Part shown: positions 55,633 to 64,000 of the stretch, piece after piece | How the letters are laid out: each line of letters begins with the position of its first letter | How positions within the stretch are numbered: position 1 is the first letter of the stretch | DNA from: Maribacter polysaccharolyticus | GTDB taxonomy: Bacteria; Bacteroidota; Bacteroidia; Flavobacteriales; Flavobacteriaceae | Assembly (NCBI RefSeq): GCF_028882255.1 | Contig: NZ_JARBUY010000002.1 | Span: forward strand, 12,342 to 76,341 | DNA: 64,000 bases | Reading direction: 5' to 3' | Made by a program: the position numbers and the translations under genes | The notes under the pieces: generated by a model | Database searches by the model: none | What the model saw: the letters and a program-made list of their open reading frames with translations, nothing else | What the model was told of the DNA's origin: nothing

Positions 55633-56625
55633 ATGAAATTTCGCTTGCTGCTAATGATCGCTTTTATGGCTTTTGGCTTTCGGTCAATGGCACAAGAGGG
55701 TGTTCCCGTGTATTTTGACTATTTGTCGGACAATTACTATTTGGTCTATCCTTCAATGGCAGGGATCGGGGAAGGAGGTAAAATACGGGCTACCGTTAGA
55801 AAACAATGGTTTTCCGTTGATGATGCCCCCAACCTACAGACGTTGAATGCCCATTTTCGGTTAGGGGATGGCCCTAGCGGGGTAGGGGCGATATTTTTTA
55901 ATGATGCCAATGGCTATCATTCCCAAACAGGTCTCAAGTTGACCTATGCCCATCATTTGAAATTGGGGGGCGATGTTCGCTATTTGAACCAATTGTCATT
56001 CGGTATGAGTGCCGGATTGTTACAGAGTAACTTGGATGAATCCGAATTTCGTTCGGTCATTCCCGATCCCATTATCACAGGCGGAAAAAATAGTGTCAGT
56101 TATTTTAATTTGGATTTGGGGATGTCTTATAGCCTTATGGAGTTCTATGCCCACTTTGCCGTTTTGAATATTCTGGGGAGTGGAAGGGATCTTTATACGG
56201 CCAATGAGTTCGATAACCTTAGGAGGTATTTGATTTCCGGGGGATATGTTTTTGGAAGGAACGAATGGCAATATGAGCCATCCATTCTTTTTCAGCTTAC
56301 CGAATTTACCGAGGAAAAAACGATGGATATCAATTTCAAGGTATATAAGGATGTCGATTTTGGAAGGATCTGGGGAGGTTTGTCGTACCGTAGAAGCTTC
56401 GATGGGGCGCAGTACTTGGTCGATGGTAGTTTTGGGGAACAGCGCCTTCAATTGATTACGCCGATCGTAGGGGCGAACATCAAAAATTTTATGGTCTCTT
56501 ACAATTATTCCTATCAGATGGGCGATGTCCGTTTCGATAATGGAGGGTTCCATCAGATTACCTTGGGGTACGATTTTGGGCAATCCGAGCGCAGATACGA
56601 TTGTTATTGCCCGGCAGCCAATTGA
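55633..56625 (+). CDS. PorP/SprF family type IX secretion outer membrane protein
   Basis: A 330-residue outer-membrane protein of the PorP/SprF family, whose members help export or anchor specific type IX cargo on the cell surface. ATG 55633 gives the signal peptide MKFRLLLMIAFMAFGFRSMAQ; the frame from 55597 adds a non-signal lead. Family features include YFDYLSDNYYLVYPSMAGI, KIRATVRKQWFSVDDAP and TLNAHFRLGDGPSGVGAIFF near the start, then repeated amphipathic strands ending QITLGYDFGQ. Such genes usually sit beside a large secreted partner; the nearest candidate is the Calx-beta protein at 63.2 kb. Confidence 0.9.
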   Translation: MKFRLLLMIAFMAFGFRSMAQEGVPVYFDYLSDNYYLVYPSMAGIGEGGKIRATVRKQWFSVDDAPNLQTLNAHFRLGDGPSGVGAIFFNDANGYHSQTGLKLTYAHHLKLGGDVRYLNQLSFGMSAGLLQSNLDESEFRSVIPDPIITGGKNSVSYFNLDLGMSYSLMEFYAHFAVLNILGSGRDLYTANEFDNLRRYLISGGYVFGRNEWQYEPSILFQLTEFTEEKTMDINFKVYKDVDFGRIWGGLSYRRSFDGAQYLVDGSFGEQRLQLITPIVGANIKNFMVSYNYSYQMGDVRFDNGGFHQITLGYDFGQSERRYDCYCPAAN

Positions 56626-56644
56626 TCGGGACAAAAATCACCAA

Positions 56645-56687
56645 ACGCCAACCGCCTTATCGATTATGGGATCAAGGCAGATGGCGT
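56645..56687. terminator. Interrupted hairpin between convergent genes
   Basis: ACGCCA (56645-56650) with TGGCGT (56682-56687), and inside it GCCTT (56654-56658) with AAGGC (56674-56678). It lies between the PorP/SprF gene and the convergent VWA gene. No T run follows, so a terminator role is tentative. Confidence 0.4.
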
Positions 56688-56706
56688 AAAGCAAATTCCA
56701 ATAGGT

Positions 56707-57891
56707 TTATTCCCACTTGTATTTTTTCTTTTCAGCTTGTTTTTTTATGGCGGCCAACATGGCGTTTTCCAATTCCCCTTGGGTGTTTTCTTTTTGGTTT
56801 TCCGCAATAAAGGCGTCCCTTTTCGTATTCAATTCCCGGATTTTTTTTTGAATGGCGCTGCGTTCTTTCTTTTTGGCTTCGATATAACGCTCTATCTCGG
56901 GGGTGGACTTCTTTTGCAGTTCGGCAGGTAATTGTTCCTTTTCGAGTTTGGTAACATCAAAATCCCGGTCTTCCATGGCGTCGACCAAGTCCCAAGATGC
57001 ATTATTGTACATCCTTGAACTTTTACTTACGGCCCTTTTAACGATGACCACCTCTTCAAGGGCTTTGGCATTGGCATCCTGTTGGCTTTGCATGGCCCTT
57101 TTGGAGGCCCCAAGACTACCGTACGATATGTAGGTTTGGTTTAATTTACCGTTTAATTCAATGATAAGGTTGTCATAGGGGGTGTCGATATGCACGACTT
57201 GCTTATTGTGGTCTATGGCCATGTATTCCCCTCCGGTCATCACGGCCCCTTTTTTCCAATCGGTATAAATGCCTTGTTCATAATTGCCGCAGAATATGGT
57301 ATTGATGACCACCTCTTTTTCCATGGCATGGGCTACGGCATCCTTATAGTCTAATTTTCCCTGCGTAAAAGGTTCGTTGCCGGCAATGAAGATCATCTTT
57401 AGGTGGTCGGGATTCTTGCCCCAGTCCAATTGCTTTAAAGAGGTCGCTATGACCTGTCCGCAATATTCCTCCCCTCCATTGGTGGTCAGGGAAAATAGTT
57501 TCTCCGAGATTTCGTCCAGATCGCTGCTGAAATCCAATACCTGCTGTATATAGCCTTCCCTTGAAGAAAGGTTGTCATTGCCGTATTGGTAAAGGGCAAT
57601 TTGTAACTTGGGTCGGGAATCGTTGCCGCATTTCGCATGGGTAAAGGTATTCACGATATCCCAGAGCTGTGACTTGGCCTGGTTGATCAACCCGTCCATA
57701 CTGTTGCTGGTATCCAATAACAAGGCGATCTTGACCTTGTTGTTGTCCGTTTTCTTGGTTTCCGTGCCAAGCCTCGCTTGGGCAATGATGGGTTCGTTCT
57801 TTGGTTTTTGTGGGGTCAATCCACAACCATAAGCGGTTTGGACCGTTGCTGCCAAAAGGCAAATTCCTAGGATTCGATGTGCTTTTTTCAT
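56707..57891 (-). CDS. Secreted VWA-domain protein
   Basis: A 394-residue exported protein. ATG (complement of 57889-57891) gives MKKAHRILGICLLAATVQTA, a signal peptide ending YGCG, which may also be a lipoprotein site. The VWA domain (about 45-240) has the MIDAS motif DTSNSMDG, LQIALYQYGND and IFIAGNEPFTQG, the last carrying a MIDAS-loop Thr. After ~300 the C-terminal part is Lys/Glu-rich and predicted coiled coil (EKEQLPAELQKKSTPEIE, KKIRELNTKRDAF). The ligand is unknown. Confidence 0.87.
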   Translation of the reverse strand: MKKAHRILGICLLAATVQTAYGCGLTPQKPKNEPIIAQARLGTETKKTDNNKVKIALLLDTSNSMDGLINQAKSQLWDIVNTFTHAKCGNDSRPKLQIALYQYGNDNLSSREGYIQQVLDFSSDLDEISEKLFSLTTNGGEEYCGQVIATSLKQLDWGKNPDHLKMIFIAGNEPFTQGKLDYKDAVAHAMEKEVVINTIFCGNYEQGIYTDWKKGAVMTGGEYMAIDHNKQVVHIDTPYDNLIIELNGKLNQTYISYGSLGASKRAMQSQQDANAKALEEVVIVKRAVSKSSRMYNNASWDLVDAMEDRDFDVTKLEKEQLPAELQKKSTPEIERYIEAKKKERSAIQKKIRELNTKRDAFIAENQKENTQGELENAMLAAIKKQAEKKKYKWE

Positions 57892-57938
57892 GATATTCGA
57901 TTTTAATGTTGTTGCCACCAAAGTGGAAATCGGTTCTG

Positions 57939-58121
57939 CTACCGTTCTTTTTCCCTGATTGCCCCTTGATCGTCATCGTTAAGACCTGGAAAATGGTCCT
58001 GTAGATCGGTAAGGGCCTTTTTTTGTTGGTGATGAAGGTCCTTGTCAGGGTGACTCCCCGAGGGGAAATCCCATTCATGTCCTTTGGTGTTGTTTTCTGG
58101 GGTAAATGTATTTCCGGACAT
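57939..58121 (-). CDS. Possible small hydrophilic protein upstream of the VWA gene
   Basis: A 60-codon frame with ATG at 58121 (MSGNTFTPENNTKGHEWDF), 47 bp upstream of the VWA gene on the same strand. It is strongly hydrophilic (SGSHPDKDLHHQQKKALTDL, then DDDQGAIREKER) with no shadow-like composition. No recognisable ribosome-binding site, promoter or family is seen. It could be a real small gene or chance; the support is mainly composition and position. Confidence 0.35.
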   Translation of the reverse strand: MSGNTFTPENNTKGHEWDFPSGSHPDKDLHHQQKKALTDLQDHFPGLNDDDQGAIREKER

Positions 58122-58285
58122 TTTGAAAAAAAAGGAGCAATGAGTTAAGCCACCTTCCCATTGAGTAAAGTGTCCCCTTGGTTTCGTTAAGGATGCGTTT
58201 ATGCCCTCAGGAGTTTGGTTTTGGGTATTTCGGCATTTTTTATTGCCGTATAGATCCCCTAAGTTTACGGTGTATATCATAACGA

Positions 58286-60502
58286 ATGCAAAGTTTAAAC
58301 CACATCATCTTTTTGCTTTTTTTGGGGACGCTGGGGTGTTTCCCCCAAATAAGTGCTGCCCAGAATATCGTGGAGATCAAGGGGACCGTTCAAGGGTTGG
58401 AAGACAATTCGCCGATTTCGGGCGTTGAGGTTTTCACGAATTCCGGGGCATATGCCTTGACCAATGCCTTTGGGGAATTCAAGATCAAGGTCCGTTTGGG
58501 GGAAGAACTGATTTTTATGGGCCCCCAGTTCGAAACGGTACGCTATAGGGTGAATAGTGCTGAGGACGTAACGGTGAAAGTAAAAGGCTATTCGGAAATA
58601 AAGGAAAGCGACCCAAGTAGTCGAAAAAGTACCCAAAGTCGAGCCGCCTCACATGCCGCTCTTTTGGATTCTGCCAATTACTACAAGAAAACCGATATTG
58701 AAAAGAGCATGGATTACATCACCAGATCCTTGGCCCAATTGAACCAACGCGGGGATAAGGAAGCCCTTTCACGATCTTTGACGACTTTGGGGGAGGTGTA
58801 TTACTACCATAAGCAATACGATCTGGCCATTTCAAGTTATCAGGACGCTTTGGAGGCCCAAAAAACCGAAAGGACTATTTTCTTATTGGGGAAGGCATAT
58901 CTTGCCAATGGGGATTTTAAAGAGGCCGAAAAGACCTTGGCCCCTCTTTTGAAAGTGAATAATAAAGTGCCTTTGCAAAGGGCGGAACTCTTAGAGCATT
59001 TGGGTGATGCGTATTTGGGTATGGGAGATTTGGATAAAGCGGTGGCCTATTATCGCGAAGGATTGAAAGTGGCCGAGAAAAACCAGATTATCCCTAAGGT
59101 AACGGATCTGAATTCCAAGATCGCCGATGCCTATGCCCAGGGCAACCGTACCATTGAGGCAGAAGGGTATTACTCCAATGCCTTGAAATTGGCAAAAACC
59201 CAAGCACCCCAGCGTGCTATTCAGGAAAAGGAAAAGGTGGCGGACTTCTACAACAAAAAGAACAGGTATGATGAGGAAATCCGATTGCGGAAACAAAGTT
59301 TGGACGAACTCGGGGATTTGCCCGCCGAAGCCAACGTAAGTTTGGACAAACCCAAATCTTACGACTCCATTACCTCCCAACGGATCAATTATAAGATAGC
59401 CAATGCCTATATCGCACAGGACAATTACGATGAGGCGATACCTTACCTTCAAAAAAGTATAATTGAGGCAGACGATGGGGACGACCTGGTCGTTCAAAAG
59501 GATGCGACGCGAAAATTGTCAGAGGCATATGAATACAAAGGGGAATACAACAAGGCGCTGGAAACCTATCAAGACTATGTAGCGGTGGTCGATACCCTGT
59601 ACATTCGGAAAGAGCAGGAAATAGCTCGGGCAGCAAGGTTCAATCGGGAAATCGCGGCGAAACAAAGTCGTATAAACGGCTTGGAGCAGGAACGGCAGTT
59701 GTCCGAGAGTAAGTATGATCTTGCGGTAGCCGGGCGTCAATTGCAGGAAGAAAGCAACAAAAGAAAGAACTGGGTCATTTACTCCTTACTTTTTGGCCTA
59801 CTGTTGATGGGCTTGGCGGTATTCTTCTTTTACAGGAGCAACCAACAACAGAAATTGGCCAACAATCTGTTGGCCTTGAAATCCCTTCGTTCCCAAATGA
59901 ACCCGCATTTTATCTTCAATGCATTGAACTCGGTCAATAGTTATATCGCCAAGAGCGATGAGCGCAGTGCCAATCGGTTTTTAAGCGAATTTTCAACCCT
60001 AATGCGGTCCGTACTCGAAAATTCGGAAGAAGATTTCATTCCATTGCCCAAGGAATTGGAATTACTACGCCTTTATATAAAGCTGGAACATTCCCGTTTT
60101 CCCGATAAATTCGATTATACCATTGATATCGATACCGCCATCGATTTGGACAGCTATCATATTCCTCCCATGTTGCTACAGCCTTATATTGAAAACGCTA
60201 TCTGGCATGGACTGCGCTATAAGGAAGAAAAGGGCCATTTAGATATTCAGGTAGCGGAACAGGATAAAAACACCTTGTGCATTACCATAGCGGACGATGG
60301 AATCGGCAGGAAAAGATCGGAGGCCCTCAAGACCCAAAACCAGAAAAAACAAAAATCGAAGGGCATGGGAAATATCAAAAAAAGAATCGCCATTTTAAAC
60401 GAAATGTACAAAGACAGGGTGGCCGTACAAATTACCGATTTGAATCAGGATGGCACGGGAACCAGGGTTCTTTTTACGTTAAAAAAAGATGTATGGAGTT
60501 AA
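58286..60502 (+). CDS. Sensor histidine kinase of the LytS/YehU type with TPR and carboxypeptidase-regulatory-like domains
   Basis: A 738-residue sensor kinase. N terminus: signal peptide (HIIFLLFLGTLGCFPQISAA); a CarboxypepD_reg-like beta domain ~25-100 (GLEDNSPISGVEVFTNSGAY...GEFKIKVRLGEEL); then tetratricopeptide repeats ~120-470; one transmembrane helix (VIYSLLFGLLLMGLAVFFFY, near 495-515); and a His_kinase domain with LRSQMNPHFIFNALNSVNSY (His541). The HATPase_c domain follows (IENAIWHGLRYKEEKG, ADDGIGRKRSE). It overlaps the response regulator gene by 10 bp, so the pair is translationally coupled. Confidence 0.94.
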   Translation: MQSLNHIIFLLFLGTLGCFPQISAAQNIVEIKGTVQGLEDNSPISGVEVFTNSGAYALTNAFGEFKIKVRLGEELIFMGPQFETVRYRVNSAEDVTVKVKGYSEIKESDPSSRKSTQSRAASHAALLDSANYYKKTDIEKSMDYITRSLAQLNQRGDKEALSRSLTTLGEVYYYHKQYDLAISSYQDALEAQKTERTIFLLGKAYLANGDFKEAEKTLAPLLKVNNKVPLQRAELLEHLGDAYLGMGDLDKAVAYYREGLKVAEKNQIIPKVTDLNSKIADAYAQGNRTIEAEGYYSNALKLAKTQAPQRAIQEKEKVADFYNKKNRYDEEIRLRKQSLDELGDLPAEANVSLDKPKSYDSITSQRINYKIANAYIAQDNYDEAIPYLQKSIIEADDGDDLVVQKDATRKLSEAYEYKGEYNKALETYQDYVAVVDTLYIRKEQEIARAARFNREIAAKQSRINGLEQERQLSESKYDLAVAGRQLQEESNKRKNWVIYSLLFGLLLMGLAVFFFYRSNQQQKLANNLLALKSLRSQMNPHFIFNALNSVNSYIAKSDERSANRFLSEFSTLMRSVLENSEEDFIPLPKELELLRLYIKLEHSRFPDKFDYTIDIDTAIDLDSYHIPPMLLQPYIENAIWHGLRYKEEKGHLDIQVAEQDKNTLCITIADDGIGRKRSEALKTQNQKKQKSKGMGNIKKRIAILNEMYKDRVAVQITDLNQDGTGTRVLFTLKKDVWS

Positions 60503-61221
60503 AAGCACTTATCGTAGAGGACGAAGCCAATAGTAGGGAAATACTTCGGGATTATTTGTCCAAATATTGCACCGATGTAACCGTATTGGGAGAGGCGGCT
60601 TCGATAAAGGAAGCCTTGCATTTTATTCAAAAGAACACGCTCGACCTGGTTTTTTTGGATGTTGAAATGCCTTATGGCAATGCTTTTGACCTCTTGGATC
60701 AATTGCCCGATAGGACCTTCGAAACGGTCTTCGTTACGGCCTATGACCATTATGCCATGGATGCCCTGAACAATCATGCTGCCTATTATTTAATGAAACC
60801 CATCAATATAGATGAGTTGATCAATGCAGTGGCTTATGTTGCCGAAATAAAAGCAAAGGAAACCGCATTGGAAGATCAAGTGTTGAATGCCCGATTTCCG
60901 AGTGTGACCGGCAAAATTACCCTGCCCCAACAAGATGGTTTCCAGGTGTTGAACGTTAATGAGATCCTGTATTGTAAAGCCGATGATAATTATACCGAGA
61001 TCTATCTGGAAAAAAAGAGGATAGTGGTGAGTAAGACCTTAAAGTATTTTGAGGAGGCACTTTCGCAATATCCCTTTGCGAGGATCCATAAATCCTTTTT
61101 GGTGAATGTAAGCGAGGTCGTTAAATACAAAAAGGGAAAAGGGGGTAGTGTGGTGGTTTCAAACGGAAAGGAACTTTTGGTTTCTGCCTCTAAAAAGAAG
61201 GAATTATTGGCGTATTTTTGA
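60493..61221 (+). CDS. LytTR-family response regulator
   Basis: A 242-residue response regulator. ATG 60493 (MELKALIVEDEANSREILRD) lies within the last codons of the kinase gene; the longer frame from 60277 overlaps the kinase coding region and is unlikely. The receiver domain has the acidic pocket VEDE and the phosphoacceptor Asp56 in LVFLDVEMPYG, plus FVTAYDHYAM and YLMKPIN. The DNA-binding LytTR domain (about 140-242) has KITLPQQDGFQVLNVNEILY and FARIHKSFLVNVSEV. Its targets cannot be read from the window. Confidence 0.96.
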   Translation: MELKALIVEDEANSREILRDYLSKYCTDVTVLGEAASIKEALHFIQKNTLDLVFLDVEMPYGNAFDLLDQLPDRTFETVFVTAYDHYAMDALNNHAAYYLMKPINIDELINAVAYVAEIKAKETALEDQVLNARFPSVTGKITLPQQDGFQVLNVNEILYCKADDNYTEIYLEKKRIVVSKTLKYFEEALSQYPFARIHKSFLVNVSEVVKYKKGKGGSVVVSNGKELLVSASKKKELLAYF

Positions 61222-61243
61222 AGGAGTAATAAAATTTATACCA

Positions 61244-61759
61244 ATGTTGATGAAATCGGTTAGGGGGAAAACCCCGATAATAGGAAAAGATTGCTTTATA
61301 GCGGAAAATGCCACCATCGTGGGTGAGGTGACCATGGGCGATCAATGTAGTGTTTGGTTCAATGCCGTATTAAGGGGCGATGTGCATTTTATAAAAATGG
61401 GGAACAAGGTAAATGTACAGGACGGTGCCGTGGTGCATTGTACGTATGAAAAGTCGCCTACGACCATCGGGAACAATGTTTCCATAGGGCACAATGCCTT
61501 GGTGCACGGCTGTACCATCAAAGACAATGTCTTGGTGGGTATGGGCAGTATCATAATGGATGATTGTGTAGTGGAAAGCAATAGTATTATTGCGGCCGGG
61601 GCCGTTCTTACCAAAGGCACCCACGTACCCGAAGGTTCTATCTTTGCCGGTATGCCCGCAAAAAAAATCAAGGATATCAGTCCTGAATTGAGTCAGGGAG
61701 AAGTAGATAGGATCGCCAATGCGTACATAAAATATGCGAGTTGGTTCAAGGAGGAATGA
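61244..61759 (+). CDS. Gamma-carbonic anhydrase-like left-handed beta-helix protein
   Basis: A 171-residue protein of the gamma-CA/PaaY/YrdA group with hexapeptide repeats. ATG 61244 (MLMKSVRGKTPIIGKDCF) fits the family start. Repeats include ENATIVGEVTMGDQCSVWFN and NVSIGHNALVHGCTIKDNVL. The three metal-binding His of the family are represented by VVHCTYEKSP and SIGHNALVHGC, and the Arg in AVLRGDVH is present. It lies 22 bp after the LytTR regulator, so it may be co-transcribed. Carbonic anhydrase activity is not assured for this subgroup. Confidence 0.9.
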   Translation: MLMKSVRGKTPIIGKDCFIAENATIVGEVTMGDQCSVWFNAVLRGDVHFIKMGNKVNVQDGAVVHCTYEKSPTTIGNNVSIGHNALVHGCTIKDNVLVGMGSIIMDDCVVESNSIIAAGAVLTKGTHVPEGSIFAGMPAKKIKDISPELSQGEVDRIANAYIKYASWFKEE

Positions 61760-62114
61760 TCCTTATGGGGCTGGTAGTCCTTTTAAGGCAACCAAGATGC
61801 GGTTGTTATTAGGATTTCACCGCTATTTATCGTAAATTATATTCGGGTCGGTGGCAAAATAACATAGTTTATGGGGTTGCCGATCAAGGGGGTATTTTTG
61901 TGTAGTGCTTAAGGCTGTGCAAGAATATTCCGTATTTTAGCTAAACAAAAACCAAACGTTTGAAATGGGTATAAACCAAATTGATTCTTTGTCTATCGAC
62001 CGTGCTGATTGCATTTTTTTAAACGAACCTGCCTAGGATAGGTAGGGGCAAAGCGGTTGGTTTATAGAGGATATTATTAGGACACCCATTTAGGACCATA
62101 AAAATTTTAAATAG
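61760..62114. other. Gap between the gamma-CA-like gene and fabD
   Basis: About 355 bp. A TATTTTTG box lies at 61893-61900 but has no TTG at a normal distance. CCTGCCT...AGGTAGG near 62030-62045 is an imperfect inverted repeat similar to intergenic repeats of Flavobacteria. A 23-codon frame starts at about 61965, but nothing supports it. No gene is called. Confidence 0.45.
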
Positions 62115-62999
62115 ATGAAAGCATATATTTTCCCGGGTCAAGGGGCCCAGTTCGTAGGAATGGGAATGGATCTTTATGAGAAATACCCAATGGCACAAGA
62201 ATTATTTGAAAATGCCAATGAAATTCTGGGTTTTCCGATCACCGATATCATGTTCGAAGGTGCCAATGAGGATCTAAAACAGACCAAGGTGACCCAACCT
62301 GCCATTTTTCTCCATTCGGTCATATTGAGTAAGGTCATGGGCGATGCCTTTAAACCTGAAATGGTCGCCGGTCATTCCTTGGGGGAATTTTCGGCCTTGG
62401 TCGCCAATGGGGTATTGAATTTCGAAGACGGCTTAAAATTGGTTTCCCAAAGGGCTTTGGCCATGCAAAAAGCATGTGAGTTACAACCCGGGACCATGGC
62501 GGCCGTTTTGCGGTTGGAAGATGCGGTAGTGGAAAAAATCTGTGGGGAGACCCCAGGGGTCGTGGTGGCCGCGAATTACAATTGCCCTGGGCAACTCGTA
62601 ATATCCGGGGAGGTCGATGCCATCAATGCGGCCTGTGAGAGCTTAAAGGCTGCCGGTGCCCGTAGGGCCATGGTGTTGCCCGTAGGTGGGGCTTTCCATT
62701 CCCCTTTGATGAAACCGGCCGAAGAACAACTGGCATCCGCTATTGAAGCTACGGTTTTTTCGACGCCAACGTGTCCCATTTACCAAAACGTAACGACAAC
62801 GGCGGTCAGTGACCCCGATGAGATCAAAAAGAACCTTATCGCACAGTTGACCTCTCCCGTACGATGGACACAAAGTGTGCGAAATATGGTAAAAGATGGG
62901 GCCACTTTGTTTACCGAAGTAGGGCCTGGAAAGGTATTGCAAGGCTTGGTCAAGAAAATAGAACCTACGGCAGAGGCTGTCTCCGCGGAAGTGTCTTAA
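62115..62999 (+). CDS. fabD: Malonyl-CoA:ACP transacylase
   Basis: FabD loads malonyl groups onto acyl carrier protein for fatty acid synthesis. The 294-residue protein starts MKAYIFPGQGAQFVGMGMDLY and has the catalytic GHSLGEFSALV (Ser88), the Arg-containing LKLVSQRALAMQKAC and the catalytic His in GGAFHSPLM. It appears monocistronic; other fab genes are not in this window. Confidence 0.97.
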   Translation: MKAYIFPGQGAQFVGMGMDLYEKYPMAQELFENANEILGFPITDIMFEGANEDLKQTKVTQPAIFLHSVILSKVMGDAFKPEMVAGHSLGEFSALVANGVLNFEDGLKLVSQRALAMQKACELQPGTMAAVLRLEDAVVEKICGETPGVVVAANYNCPGQLVISGEVDAINAACESLKAAGARRAMVLPVGGAFHSPLMKPAEEQLASAIEATVFSTPTCPIYQNVTTTAVSDPDEIKKNLIAQLTSPVRWTQSVRNMVKDGATLFTEVGPGKVLQGLVKKIEPTAEAVSAEVS

Positions 63000-63160
63000 A
63001 AGGCATTGGGTCCATACTTTGCATTTCAGCCAAAAAAGACAGTTTTAATCCTAGGAAGTAGTAGGTTAGCTGTTTTTTTTAGTATTATTGACTCCCTATT
63101 TTTTGGTTTAACATACGGGTATACCGAGCATTTCGATATCGTATGTGCAAAAAACAGTCT

Positions 63161-64000
63161 ATGAAAAAGAAAAAAAAGTATACCATGATACTCCCCAACC
63201 TATCGCCAGTTGCAATTTTTAAAAAAACCGTATGGTTTGGGCTCTTTTTATTTTTGGGATTTAGTGGGTATGGGCAGGATATTTCTATTGCCTTTGTAAG
63301 TAACGGGGAAGAAGATGGTACTGTCAATACTATATTTAGGGTTTCTAGTGGTCCTTCGGGATATACAGGTGACATTGTTGTGACATATACTATTGGGGGT
63401 GATGCGGATGAGGGATTTGATTATGCCACCCAAACCGGTTCGGTGAATATACCTGGTAATGGTGGCTCAGAAAGTTTTGCGGATATTATTATTGTAAGTA
63501 TTGATGATAATTTGGTAGAGGGGAATGAAGAAATAATCGTGACTCTTCAAACTACTGATAATGGAGTGATTACGCAACCTACGGCTTCAGCGTTTATTCT
63601 AGACGATGATGTATCCGTCGAATTTTCAGTGGCCAACAGTTCGGACAATGAGGATGATGGGGGTAATTTACCTGTGCTGTTGCTAAACGGAAGGGTGAAT
63701 GCAACAAAAACGGTTACCGTTTCGGATGCGGGAACGGGAACGGCTACCGGAGCTGGAGACGATTACAGTTTTACTAGCCCAACGGAGGTAAACATAACGG
63801 CTGGGGATTATGTTGATACCACAATACCCATTCCTACCTTGGCTATAGAGACTGATGGAATTGTAGAGGATGATGAAACGCTCGATTTAATATTGAGTGA
63901 CCCCGATGGTGATGTTACCTTAGGTACCCAAACAACGACTACCTATACCATAGTGAATGATGATGCGGCTACCCTATCCATAGCTGCTACTACACAGGCA
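63161..64000 (+). CDS. Calx-beta repeat surface protein, 5' part (runs off the window)
   Basis: An open frame from ATG 63161 to the window end, 280 codons with no stop. The N terminus is a signal peptide after a Lys-rich start (TVWFGLFLFLGFSGYGQ). The mature part has two Calx-beta repeats: IAFVSNGEEDGTVNTIFRVS...LVEGNEEIIVTLQT...ILDDD, and SVEFSVANSSDNEDDGG...IVEDDETLDLILSD...TIVNDD, then the start of a third. Such proteins in Flavobacteria are often very large, surface-exposed and exported by type IX secretion; the C-terminal sorting domain would lie outside the window. ATG 63185 is an alternative start. Confidence 0.88.
   Translation, partial: MKKKKKYTMILPNLSPVAIFKKTVWFGLFLFLGFSGYGQDISIAFVSNGEEDGTVNTIFRVSSGPSGYTGDIVVTYTIGGDADEGFDYATQTGSVNIPGNGGSESFADIIIVSIDDNLVEGNEEIIVTLQTTDNGVITQPTASAFILDDDVSVEFSVANSSDNEDDGGNLPVLLLNGRVNATKTVTVSDAGTGTATGAGDDYSFTSPTEVNITAGDYVDTTIPIPTLAIETDGIVEDDETLDLILSDPDGDVTLGTQTTTTYTIVNDDAATLSIAATTQA

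Noticed and set aside
61965-62036. 23-codon frame MGINQIDSLS... in the gap before fabD
   Set aside because: Too short, no ribosome-binding site and no recognisable pattern; could be revisited with comparative data.
1-64000. tRNA, rRNA, phage, transposon or defence-system genes
   Set aside because: None recognised on either strand; gene content is core chromosomal. A dedicated RNA or defence-system search was not possible here.

Overview
The window is one continuous stretch of a Bacteroidota chromosome, most likely a (probably marine) member of the Flavobacteriaceae. The evidence is: SprA and a PorP/SprF protein of the type IX secretion/gliding apparatus; alternative complex III (actABCDEF) directly followed by an aa3-type oxidase; Bacteroidota-type promoters (TTG, about 17-21 bp, then TAnnTTTG); and a Calx-beta repeat surface protein. 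I see no rRNA, tRNA, CRISPR array, integrase, transposase or phage gene. Coding density is high and gene content looks like core chromosome.

Layout. (1) 1-454: four tandem 112-bp repeats, each with a terminator-like hairpin. (2) 0.8-5.4 kb: rimP-nusA-infB, with a hairpin in the leader, then a convergent SPOR-domain gene. (3) 6-17.8 kb: actABCDEF, then coxB and coxA after a structured 143-bp spacer. (4) 18-25 kb: a GIN-domain protein, pckA (minus strand), ruvB, a cytochrome P450, a lipoprotein cytochrome c and queG. (5) 25-37 kb: maeB, ruvA-sprA, gcvH-vanZ and a TonB protein. (6) 37.6-43 kb: a second respiratory block with heme O synthase, two oxidase subunit III genes, subunit IV, a Sco-like protein without the copper cysteines, true Sco, a DUF420 protein and a 71-residue CxxC membrane protein. 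(7) 43.2-52.8 kb: two MacB-type efflux modules holding four FtsX-like permeases, two adaptors, one ATPase and one TolC. (8) 52.8-58.2 kb: tsaB, a MscS channel, an Nfu scaffold, a PorP/SprF protein and a VWA lipoprotein. (9) 58.3-63 kb: a LytS/LytTR two-component pair, a gamma-carbonic-anhydrase-like protein and fabD. (10) 63.2 kb to the end: the 5' part of a Calx-beta protein cut by the window edge.

How the genes fit together. Blocks 3 and 6 together give most of a quinol-to-oxygen respiratory chain: ACIII oxidises menaquinol, its haem subunits pass electrons to the aa3 oxidase, and block 6 supplies heme O synthesis, subunits III/IV and copper delivery. SprA, the PorP/SprF protein and the Calx-beta protein belong to, or probably use, type IX secretion. 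The two efflux modules share one ATPase and one outer-membrane channel. They also appear to share a promoter type: an identical TGTAACA / AGTCYTATGRTAGTA pair with exactly 15 bp between, which looks like an extracytoplasmic-function (ECF) sigma promoter, not the housekeeping TAnnTTTG type. I regard this as the most informative non-coding signal in the window. I found no clearly new defence or mobile system.

All calls come from reading sequence and translations; no similarity search was run. Several starts were moved inward from the longest open frame where a signal peptide, lipobox, family N-terminus or gene overlap favoured a later start.
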